From Streptomyces sp. M92 (GTDB lineage: Bacteria; Actinomycetota; Actinomycetes; Streptomycetales; Streptomycetaceae): 64,000 nt of DNA. Made by a program: the position numbers and the translations under genes. Positions 34,731-42,479 of this stretch are shown here, piece after piece. The DNA lies in contig NZ_CP101138.1 of assembly GCF_028473745.1 (NCBI RefSeq), positions 46,083 through 110,082 on the forward strand, given 5' to 3'. The notes beneath the pieces were generated by a model, which had not been told where the DNA came from, made no database searches, and worked only from the letters and a program-made list of their open reading frames with translations. How positions within the stretch are numbered: position 1 is the first letter of the stretch; the number at the start of each line of letters is the position of its first letter.

Positions 34731-34917
34731 CCCGGTCAGAAGCACCCAAGCGAGGGCTGAGCGTAAAGGCCACGCCGCCCGCACCACGCAGGCATTCGCC
34801 GACCGTCGGCTCGGGACGATGCCGTCCCGGCCATGATCAATCTCAGTGCCAACCACGGTTCCATTGATCCCTGCGGCCGGTTCATCCGCTGGCGATCCTG
34901 CCGCTGACCGATCACCA

Positions 34918-34965
34918 GAAGACGGAGGACTCGGCGATCACCTTGCGCCGGGGTCCTCCGTCTTC
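34918..34965 (-). terminator. Long hairpin after the mini zinc protein
   Basis: A 13-bp perfect inverted repeat (GAAGACGGAGGAC / GTCCTCCGTCTTC) encloses an inner CGGCG/CGCCG pair and a 9-base loop. It lies 31 bp beyond the stop of the minus-strand zinc protein gene, so a terminator for that gene, perhaps bidirectional, is likely. Confidence 0.55.
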
Positions 34966-34995
34966 AAGATCGATCTCGCCGAGGACCGACTGGGC

Positions 34996-35163
34996 CTAGC
35001 GGAAGACGGAGACGGTCCCGTCCCCGTTGCAGGTGGGACAGACGCCGTCACCGCCGCATTTGCCACAGTCCTTCTCTCGGGCGAAGCCATCGACCTTGCC
35101 CCTGCCCTTGCATGTGCGGCACTTGCCCCTGTGCGGGTCCGGGCATGACTTGCAACGAGGCAC
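34996..35163 (-). CDS. Mini zinc protein with DnaJ-like Cys repeats
   Basis: A 55-residue protein that is almost all zinc ligand: CKSC, CRTCKGRGK, CGKCGGDG, CPTCNGDG, i.e. C-x-x-C-x-G-x-G repeats like the cysteine-rich domain of DnaJ. The GTG at 35163 has GAGGAAGGG 8 bp upstream, which decides the start over a longer frame to 35256. It may be a stand-alone zinc ribbon or adaptor; there is no J domain and no partner gene adjacent. Confidence 0.65.
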   Translation of the reverse strand: MPRCKSCPDPHRGKCRTCKGRGKVDGFAREKDCGKCGGDGVCPTCNGDGTVSVFR

Positions 35164-35583
35164 AGGAGTCCCCTTCCTCACTCGCGGTTCACTGCAGCCC
35201 CATAGTGCGGCACGAAGCGCCGCAGGCCCATAGCACTGCGAGGGGCACGGGATCACAGACCGGCGCTCGCTCCGAGGCCGATGCGCCGCTCTATGCCCTT
35301 CGTCGTGTACTGCGTGCTACTCGTGATGACCCGATACGGGCACCACGACAAGGCCAGGACCGTGCTTCGCCAGTCGAAGAAGAGCCGTGGTCACGAAGCC
35401 CTGCGATGGCCTCGGAAGAACGGGGCCGCAATGAGGGCCTCCAGCGCGGGGGTCGTCACGTCGCGCTCCCCCCGCTCGATCTCGCGGTCCGTTACTGAGC
35501 GCGACGTCTCGGCCGGTTCGGCGGCACTCCGACAGTGTCCGCTGCCCGAAGCCGCGTCCACGGTAGTGAACTGGGTTGGAGAT
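35164..35583. other. Intergenic region without a supported gene
   Basis: About 420 bp with only short frames of poor codon bias on either strand. I see no RNA gene or repeat. It precedes the dyad at 35584 and probably contains upstream promoter sequence for the Rad50-like operon. Confidence 0.35.
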
Positions 35584-35601
35584 TGGTAACCCCCGTTATC
35601 A
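35584..35601 (+). promoter_or_regulatory. 18-bp dyad operator upstream of the Rad50-like operon
   Basis: TGGTAACCCCCGTTATCA, the same 18-bp dyad as at 27790-27807 with one base changed (C for G at position 11), lies 137-154 bp upstream of the start at 35738 and in the same orientation to its gene. A shared repressor or activator for both operons is inferred. Confidence 0.6.
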
Positions 35602-35737
35602 ACTTTCCGCAGCAATAGGCGACTTGTCTCCTTCTATGGTTCGTCGTGTCGGCAGGCGCCGCAGGAACCACACCCCCCGCGGCCTCAGCCGGTGTCCCAC
35701 CCTTCTCCGCTTCAGCACCGGACCCTGGTAGGCACCC

Positions 35738-38197
35738 ATGACCGAGGCAGAACAGCCCACCCCGCACACGAACCCCACCTCCGCCCATCCGGCCGCCACC
35801 GGCCAGCCCGCCCCGCTGGCCGAGCTGGTGCGGTCCCGCCTGGCTGCAGCGGAACTCGCCGAGCCCGTGAAGACGCTGGTCGCGGAAGCGCTGGGAGACG
35901 GCGAGACCCAGGGGACCTCCCCGGTCGGCCGCGTCTACCTCGAGTCCGTCGCTGTCACTCGGTTCCGTGGCATCGGCCCCCGTACCTGGCTCAGCCTCAA
36001 CCCCCGGCCCGGCGTGAACCTCGTCGTGGGCCGCAACGGTTCCGGCAAGTCCAGCATTGCCGAGGGCATCGAGACCGCCTTCACCGGTACGAACCTGAGG
36101 TGGGAGGGCAAGGACGCGGCGCGCACCCGCAACTGGCGCAACCTCCACGACACCGTCGGCGGGCCGGAGATCGAGGTCAAGCTCGCTTTCGAGGGAGACG
36201 CTGGCCGCAGCACTCTCGTCCGGACCTGGGAGGGCGAGGAGTTCGAGGATTCCCGCGGTGAGCTCAGGCGGCCCGGACAGGGCCGCGTCCCCCTGGACCA
36301 GGTGGGTTGGGGGCAGCCCCTGGCGAATTTCCGGCCCTTCCTCTCGTACGCCGACCTCGACCGCATGATCAGCGGGAAGCCGGCCCAGATGTACGACGCC
36401 ATCGCCACCATCCTCGGCCTGGGCCGGCTCAGCGCCGCCGAGTCCCGGCTCCGCCAGGAGCTCAGGGAGCTCGAGGCGGCGGCGAAGGCGGTGAAGGAGG
36501 AGCTGCCCGGCCTCAAGGACGCCCTGTACGAGCTGGAGGACGACGACCGTGCCGTCCAGGCTCTCCTGGCCGTCGACACTCCGGGCACCCCTGACTTCGC
36601 CGCCGTCGACGCGCTGGTGTCCGGTCTGCCCGCCCGGGCCGACGACGGCCTGATCGCCGAGCTGCGGCTCGAGGCCGCCGTCCAGGGGCCCGACATGCAG
36701 CGGACCGGCGTGGCGGTGGACCGGCTGCGCGAGGCCCTCGCCCGCGTCGACGACCTGCGCGGCACCAGCGCCGAGGACGCCCTGCAGCGCGCGGCGCTTC
36801 TCGAGCAGGCGGTGGGCCACCACGACCGCCACCCCGACGCGGACTCCTGCCCCGTCTGCGGAACCACCGGAAAGCTGGACGCGGCCTGGGCCGCCGAGGC
36901 CCTCGCTCAGATCGCCACGCTCCGGCAGGAGGCCGAGACGGCCACCGCCGCGCGCGATGAGCTCCGCTCGGCCGCACGGACGGTGCAGGATCTCGTCCAC
37001 ACGCCCGAGCGGGTCCCCGTCTCTCTGACCGATCCCTGGAACGCCTGGACCGCCTGCCGCACGATCGGCGACCCCGCCGAACTCGCCCGGCGCGCCCTCG
37101 AGGCCGCCGTGGTCCTGGCCGACGCCTGCGCCGCCGTCCGGGAGAGGGCCGCCAGTGAGCTGGAGAAGCGTGACGAGCGCTGGAGCGCACTCGTCGCCCG
37201 CCTGGCGGGCTGGGCGGAGCGCGCCCGGGCCGTCGAGGCGGCCAAGGACCGGCTGAGGGACCTGAGGAAGGCGAGCGCCTGGCTCAAGGCCCTCGCCGCC
37301 GAGCTGCGGGAGCAGCGCATGGAGGGCTTCGCCGACCAGTCGCAGCGGATCTGGGAGAAGCTCCGCCAGGAGAGCAACATCGACCTCAAGGCCGTGAGCC
37401 TGAAGGGCAGCGAGAAGGCCACCGTCCGCAAGCTCGTCATGGACGTCACCGTCGACGGCCGTGAGGCCTCGGCGCTCGGCGTGATGAGCCAGGGCGAGCA
37501 GCACTCCCTCGCCCTGTCCCTGTTCCTGCCCCGCGCGGCCACCACCGACAGCCCGTTCGGCTTCATCGTCATCGACGACCCCGTGCAGTCCATGGACCCG
37601 GCCAAGGTCCACGGGCTCGCCCGGGTCCTGCACGAGCTCGGCGAGCACCGGCAGGTCGTGGTGTTCACCCACGACACGCGGCTCCAGCGCGCGTTCGCCG
37701 GCCAGGAGTTGCCGGTGACCGTGTTCGAGGTCGAACGGGGCACGTCGTCCCGGGTGAACGTCAGGCCGGTCACCGACCCGGTCCGGCAGGCGCTCGACGA
37801 CGCCCGGGCCATCGCCGGCAGCCGTGACCTCCCGGCGGCGGCGAGGACCCACGTCCTGCCCAGTCTCTGCCGTATCGCCCTGGAGAACGCCTTCCTCGAG
37901 GCCGCCTCGATCCGGCACCACCGCGCCGGAGACCCCGAGCACGCGCTGCAGGCCGCCGTCGCCGGGGCCGACAAGCTCATGAAGGTCGCGGCGCTGGCCC
38001 TGTTCGGTGACGCCGGGCGGACCGGTGACGTCTACCGGGAACTGATTGCGCGCTGCGGGCCGCACGCGGTGGACCTGCTCAAGCAGTGTCAGGACGGTGC
38101 TCACGCCGCAGGGGCGGGGGTCACCGACCCGCACCGCTTCGTCGACGCCGTCGAGACCATGGCGCAGAAGGTGCGCAGGCCGGAGGTGGCGGCCTGA
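35738..38197 (+). CDS. Rad50/SMC-like ABC ATPase
   Basis: An 819-residue AAA_23/SMC-type ATPase. Walker A is GRNGSGKS (98-105) after the FRGIG strand typical of RecF/Rad50 proteins. A coiled-coil region spans ~230-540 with one Cys-x-x-Cys (371-374, CPVCG) at its centre, equivalent to a Rad50 zinc hook. The ABC signature is SQGEQHSL (~584) and Walker B FIVIDDP (~609-615), followed by the His switch VVFTHD. All ATPase motifs are intact. The last ~130 residues form an extra helical domain. It overlaps the next gene by ATGA-type coupling. Such ATPases pair with nucleases or helicases in repair or phage defence. Confidence 0.88.
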   Translation: MTEAEQPTPHTNPTSAHPAATGQPAPLAELVRSRLAAAELAEPVKTLVAEALGDGETQGTSPVGRVYLESVAVTRFRGIGPRTWLSLNPRPGVNLVVGRNGSGKSSIAEGIETAFTGTNLRWEGKDAARTRNWRNLHDTVGGPEIEVKLAFEGDAGRSTLVRTWEGEEFEDSRGELRRPGQGRVPLDQVGWGQPLANFRPFLSYADLDRMISGKPAQMYDAIATILGLGRLSAAESRLRQELRELEAAAKAVKEELPGLKDALYELEDDDRAVQALLAVDTPGTPDFAAVDALVSGLPARADDGLIAELRLEAAVQGPDMQRTGVAVDRLREALARVDDLRGTSAEDALQRAALLEQAVGHHDRHPDADSCPVCGTTGKLDAAWAAEALAQIATLRQEAETATAARDELRSAARTVQDLVHTPERVPVSLTDPWNAWTACRTIGDPAELARRALEAAVVLADACAAVRERAASELEKRDERWSALVARLAGWAERARAVEAAKDRLRDLRKASAWLKALAAELREQRMEGFADQSQRIWEKLRQESNIDLKAVSLKGSEKATVRKLVMDVTVDGREASALGVMSQGEQHSLALSLFLPRAATTDSPFGFIVIDDPVQSMDPAKVHGLARVLHELGEHRQVVVFTHDTRLQRAFAGQELPVTVFEVERGTSSRVNVRPVTDPVRQALDDARAIAGSRDLPAAARTHVLPSLCRIALENAFLEAASIRHHRAGDPEHALQAAVAGADKLMKVAALALFGDAGRTGDVYRELIARCGPHAVDLLKQCQDGAHAAGAGVTDPHRFVDAVETMAQKVRRPEVAA

Positions 38198-38613
38198 TGA
38201 ACGCCCCCGTCGTTCTCACCGCATCCTCCGTCCCCTCCGCGTCCGCCTCCCTGACGGCCTCCGCGGAAGGCCTCCTACTGACGGCCGACCTCCTGCTCGC
38301 CGGAGATCTCACCGGTACCACGGCCGCCGGCCGCAATCGCGGGGCCTGTACCGCCCTGCGGGCAGCCCTGGAGATCGGCGTCGACCGGGTGCTCGACGCC
38401 GCGGTGCCGGGGCTTGCCCGCGCGACCATGCGGGCCAAGCTGCTCTGCCTGCACCACTACACCGCGGAACAGACCGCCCGGCGTACCCGCGCCGTCTGGT
38501 CGCACCTGTGCCTGGGGTGCCACTACCACCAGTACGAGATCGGTCCCGCACACGACCAGGTCCGTGTCTGGCGGATGGTGGTCGGGGAGTTGGTGGAGGA
38601 GCTGGCCTCCTGA
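38197..38613 (+). CDS. Small protein coupled to the Rad50-like ATPase
   Basis: A 138-residue protein of no family I recognise. It is helical, with an Ala-rich first half and a conserved-looking core: RAKLLCLHHYTAEQTARRTR, then WSHLCLGCHYHQYEIGP and a C-terminal helix (VRVWRMVVGELVEELAS). The CLGCHYH cluster could bind metal. The ATG at 38197 overlaps the TGA of the ATPase gene, so translation is coupled and the products probably form a complex. The preceding 110 bp in this frame is ATPase sequence in shadow. Confidence 0.75.
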   Translation: MNAPVVLTASSVPSASASLTASAEGLLLTADLLLAGDLTGTTAAGRNRGACTALRAALEIGVDRVLDAAVPGLARATMRAKLLCLHHYTAEQTARRTRAVWSHLCLGCHYHQYEIGPAHDQVRVWRMVVGELVEELAS

Positions 38614-38722
38614 AGTGGGCCCGGACTGTTCGTCACCATCCGGTCTCTGATAGTCATATCGCCGGGGACGGGCGTATGCCCGTAGCGGCGCCCTGCGGGG
38701 CGTCGCAAGGGAGGGAAAGCAC

Positions 38723-41700
38723 ATGAGCACCACCACACGCGACGACGTCATCGCCCTCGAGCAGAAGGCGGTGGACCACGCGTACGCCTGCTACGAGGCG
38801 CGGCTGTCCGAGATGAACGGAACAGTGACCGCCACGGCGTCGGCCACCGGCAAGGACGGCATCGCCAACAAGAAGGACGCGGAGCAGCGGGCAGCGGCCT
38901 ACGGCAACCTCGGGGGCGAGTCGCTGGTCTTCGCCCGCGTCGACGCCCCGGAGGAGCCCGGCGGCGAGCCCCGCCCCTGGTACGTCGGCCGGCGTCCCGT
39001 CTCCGACGTCCGGACCCGCGACACCGTCGTCGTGCTGTGGACCAGCGGTATGGCCACCAAGTGGCTCGAGGCGCAGCAGGAGGCGCCGGGCGACGTCGTT
39101 CTGCGGCGGCGGCTGCGCTGCGCGGAGAGTGTCGTCGAGGACTACTCCGATGAGATCACCGTGCCCGGAGCACTTTCCGGCACCGTTTCCGAGGCCGCCC
39201 TCGACGCCGCCCCCGACGCGGGCCTCGTTCCCACGCCCAGGCCCGCCGCCGACGACGCCCCGACGGCCGGACGGCCGGGCACCGCGAAGCGCGGGGGGCG
39301 TCCGCCGGCCCACACGCCTGCCGACATCGCCCGTATCCAGCGTCGCAAACGGCCCCTGCAGCCGGACGATTTCCTTCTGCGCGAGCTGCAGCGTTCGCGC
39401 AGCGGCCGGATGCGGGACATCGTGGAGACGATCCGCCGTGACCAGATGGACCTGGTCACGGGTTCGCCGACCGACATCCTCGTGGTGCAGGGCGGGCCGG
39501 GCACCGGCAAGTCCGCGGTCGGCCTGCACCGCGTGACCTGGCTGGTCAACAACGAGCACTTCACGGCCTCGGACATCCTCGTCATCGGCCCCCACCAGCG
39601 GTTCCTCGACTACGTCGGCCAGGTGCTGCCCACCCTCGGCACCCGCGACGTCAACTCCGTCCAGCTGTCCCGTCTGTGGGAGGGCGAGGCTCTCGGCACC
39701 GACACCCCGCGGGCGCGGCTGGTGAAGTCCGACGAGCGCATGGCGGCCGTCCTGCGTCGGCGGGTCGAGCGCGAGTGCCGCCCCGAAGCCCTCGACGCTC
39801 TCCTCACCGCTCCCTCCTTCGAGGGCGACGAGCCGGCGTTCACCGTCACCGCCGGCAGCACCACCCTGCGCGTGCCACGCTCCGAGGTCCTCGCCCTCCT
39901 CGCCGAGGCGCGCGGCGGTGACGGTGCCCACCGCGAACGCCGCGACCGCTTCCGCAACCAGCTCGTCGACCGCCTCCTGGCCGAACTCGTGGCCGTCGCC
40001 CCGCGGCGCGGCGCCGACGGCACGATCCGCCGCAGCCTGGAACGCAACCGCAGGGTCGAGCGCCTCCTCGACCGGGTCTGGCCCTCGCCCGGCGCCCTGG
40101 AGGCCCTGCGCAGCCTCTACGACTCGCCCGACCTGCTGCGCGACTGCGGCGCCGGCGTACTCGACGACGAGGAGCAGGCCGCCCTGCACCGCCCCCGCGC
40201 CGCCACCGCCGACGGTGACCCGTGGACCCTGGACGACCTCGTCCTGCTCGAGGAACTCCGGTATCTCATCACCGGCGAGACCCCGCGCCGCTACGGCCAC
40301 ATCGTCGTCGACGAGGCCCAGGACCTGACCCCCATGCAGGCCCGCACCCTGCGCCGGCGCGTCGCGCGGGGCGGTTCCATGACCGTCCTCGGCGACCTCG
40401 CCCAGGCCACCGGTCCGCGCGTGCACACCGACTGGGAGGAACTGGGCACTCTGCTGTCCGACCACGGCGACTGGCGCGTGGCCGAACTGACCACCAGCTA
40501 CCGCGTGCCCGCCGAGATCATGGAGTTCGTCGCGCCGCTGGCCCGCACGGTCGCCCCCTCGCTGCCCTACCCGCAGGCGGTGCGCGAAGCCGGCGAAGGT
40601 GCCGTACGGACCATCCTGACCGAGCCGTGGCGGCTCCTGGACGACACCGTCGCCCAGGCCGTCCGCCTCCTCGGCAGCAGCGACGGGCACACCCTGCGCT
40701 CGGTGGCCGTCATCGTCCCCGACGACTCCGGCTGGCTGGGCGAGATCGCACGCCACCTCGACGAGGCGGACGGCCTCACGCAGCAGGAACGCGAGGCGGT
40801 GTCCGTGCTGGCCGCCGCCCAGGCCAAGGGCATGGAGTACGACCACGTCCTCGTGGTGGAACCCGCCACCATCGCCGCTCGCGGCCCGGCCGGCCTGCGC
40901 CAGCTGTACATCGCGCTGACCCGCAGCACCCAGACCCTGACCGTCCTGCACACCGCACCGCTCCCGCAGGCCCTCACGAACACCGGCACCGCGCATGCCG
41001 CGGAACAGCCGCCCACCAGCGCCGCCCCCGGCACCGCCGAGGTCGCCGGCAGTACGGCCGGACCGTCCTCGGCGGCGGGGAACGCCCCCGAGATCGGCAC
41101 CGACATCAAGGTCCGCGTGGTCGGCCACACCACCGGCGGCAACTACAAGGTCGAGGCCGTTTCACCCGCCACCGACCGTCCGCTGCTCCTGGCCGTACGC
41201 CACGGCTCCACACCGCCCGAGACCGGGGCGGAGCTGGACGCCTGGGTCCTGCGCCACACCTCCAACGTCACCTTCGTCACCGTCGACGAACGCGGACGCA
41301 GGCCCATCTCGCCCACCATGGCCGAGCGGTACGTGGCCGCGCTCACCGTCGTCGGGGAACTGGCCGACGGCAACGTCCCGAACGACGCCCGGGCCCGGCT
41401 CTCCGAACTCAAGGGCATGGCCAACCGTTGCCTGCGCCTGGACCAGCACGACTGGCTGGACGTATGGCGCGTCCTCGGCTCCCCGGACAGGGACCGTCTC
41501 GCCCTGTTGCGGGACCTCGCCGCGAACACCAACCGCGCGCTCGCCTCGGATGTCCCCGACCTGGAGCGATTCCGGGCAGAGCTGCAGCGCAGCGGCTGGG
41601 CCGAGGCCCTGGCCGAGGCACGGCGGACGCTGGAACAGCGCCTCGAGGCCAAAACCGCCGACCGTCCGGTGAACGGAACCCGGGACCCCGAGCCCGCCGC

Positions 41701-42280
41701 CGCGCGATCCCCCGAGCCCGCCCCGTCCGGCCGGACCGAACCGTCCGCACCACCACAGCAGCCCGAGCAGTCGGAGCTGGAGGAGAACCGCCCCATGCCC
41801 AGCACAACCACCGGCACCGATGCGCCGACATCCGCACCGAAGGCCGTCCCGAGCACGGACCTGCTCCGGTTCCTGGAGACCGCGGCCGCGGCCGACCGCG
41901 TCTGCAAGACCCATGAGGCGGTGCGCTTCGAGCTGATGGCGGCCCTGCTGCGAGCCGACCGGCAGCCGAACGGCGACTCACCGATCGCCGACGGCAGCTG
42001 CACCACCGAGCACGGCCACTTCCTCTACGAGGTCCTGGGCGCCGGTCTGTCCACGTACCCCGACCTCCGCTCGGGAGCGGCCCGCCTCCACGAGATCAAC
42101 CACACCCTGCCGACGGCCGCCGACCGCCTCTACCTGGTGCTGTCCGAGCCGCCCGCCGAGGACTGGTCGGCCGCCACCGTCCACGACGTCTTCGGCGTCC
42201 ACCTCCTGTGGCGCACCCCGCAGGGCTGGGGCGGACAGGACACCGCAACCGCTCTCGGCCTCGACCCCGGTCAGGCCTGA
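38723..42280 (+). CDS. HelD/UvrD-type SF1 helicase with long C-terminal extension
   Basis: An 1185-residue SF1 helicase most like HelD (helicase IV). The N-terminal arm (VDHAYACYEARLSEM ... PWYVGRRPVSD) is of HelD type. Walker A is GGPGTGKS (K263), motif II VVDEAQDLTPMQ (~530), then TTSYRVPAEI and the late motif LYIALTRSTQTL (~730). Residues ~780-1185 have no counterpart in HelD: a beta-rich segment, helices and a Pro/Ser linker near 1000-1030, then a domain with FRFLET-like LLRFLETAAAADRVCKTHEA. HelD proteins bind RNA polymerase, but a DNA-repair or defence helicase is equally possible. ATG 38723 follows GGGAGGG by ~8 bp. Confidence 0.85.
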   Translation: MSTTTRDDVIALEQKAVDHAYACYEARLSEMNGTVTATASATGKDGIANKKDAEQRAAAYGNLGGESLVFARVDAPEEPGGEPRPWYVGRRPVSDVRTRDTVVVLWTSGMATKWLEAQQEAPGDVVLRRRLRCAESVVEDYSDEITVPGALSGTVSEAALDAAPDAGLVPTPRPAADDAPTAGRPGTAKRGGRPPAHTPADIARIQRRKRPLQPDDFLLRELQRSRSGRMRDIVETIRRDQMDLVTGSPTDILVVQGGPGTGKSAVGLHRVTWLVNNEHFTASDILVIGPHQRFLDYVGQVLPTLGTRDVNSVQLSRLWEGEALGTDTPRARLVKSDERMAAVLRRRVERECRPEALDALLTAPSFEGDEPAFTVTAGSTTLRVPRSEVLALLAEARGGDGAHRERRDRFRNQLVDRLLAELVAVAPRRGADGTIRRSLERNRRVERLLDRVWPSPGALEALRSLYDSPDLLRDCGAGVLDDEEQAALHRPRAATADGDPWTLDDLVLLEELRYLITGETPRRYGHIVVDEAQDLTPMQARTLRRRVARGGSMTVLGDLAQATGPRVHTDWEELGTLLSDHGDWRVAELTTSYRVPAEIMEFVAPLARTVAPSLPYPQAVREAGEGAVRTILTEPWRLLDDTVAQAVRLLGSSDGHTLRSVAVIVPDDSGWLGEIARHLDEADGLTQQEREAVSVLAAAQAKGMEYDHVLVVEPATIAARGPAGLRQLYIALTRSTQTLTVLHTAPLPQALTNTGTAHAAEQPPTSAAPGTAEVAGSTAGPSSAAGNAPEIGTDIKVRVVGHTTGGNYKVEAVSPATDRPLLLAVRHGSTPPETGAELDAWVLRHTSNVTFVTVDERGRRPISPTMAERYVAALTVVGELADGNVPNDARARLSELKGMANRCLRLDQHDWLDVWRVLGSPDRDRLALLRDLAANTNRALASDVPDLERFRAELQRSGWAEALAEARRTLEQRLEAKTADRPVNGTRDPEPAAARSPEPAPSGRTEPSAPPQQPEQSELEENRPMPSTTTGTDAPTSAPKAVPSTDLLRFLETAAAADRVCKTHEAVRFELMAALLRADRQPNGDSPIADGSCTTEHGHFLYEVLGAGLSTYPDLRSGAARLHEINHTLPTAADRLYLVLSEPPAEDWSAATVHDVFGVHLLWRTPQGWGGQDTATALGLDPGQA

Positions 42281-42293
42281 ATCACCACTGGCC

Positions 42294-42334
42294 GGGCGCG
42301 TCCCGTCCCGCACCGCTCGGGTCGGGACGCGCCG
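42294..42334 (+). terminator. Strong hairpin after the helicase operon
   Basis: An 11-bp perfect stem (GGCGCGTCCCG, 42295-42305, with CGGGACGCGCC, 42323-42333) extended inward by CCCG/CGGG lies 15 bp after the helicase stop. It marks the end of the Rad50-like/helicase operon and separates it from the kinase gene. Confidence 0.7.
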
Positions 42335-42479
42335 ACCGTTTCCCGAGCCTGAACAACACGTCGGACCCCAATCCCGCGGGAAGCGAGCCGGGGAACAACC
42401 GGCAGCCCCCGCCCGCGCTCGCCCTCCTGGCCTTCCCAGCCTGACGAACCACTTGTGCATAAGACGAAACGGACTTCTT

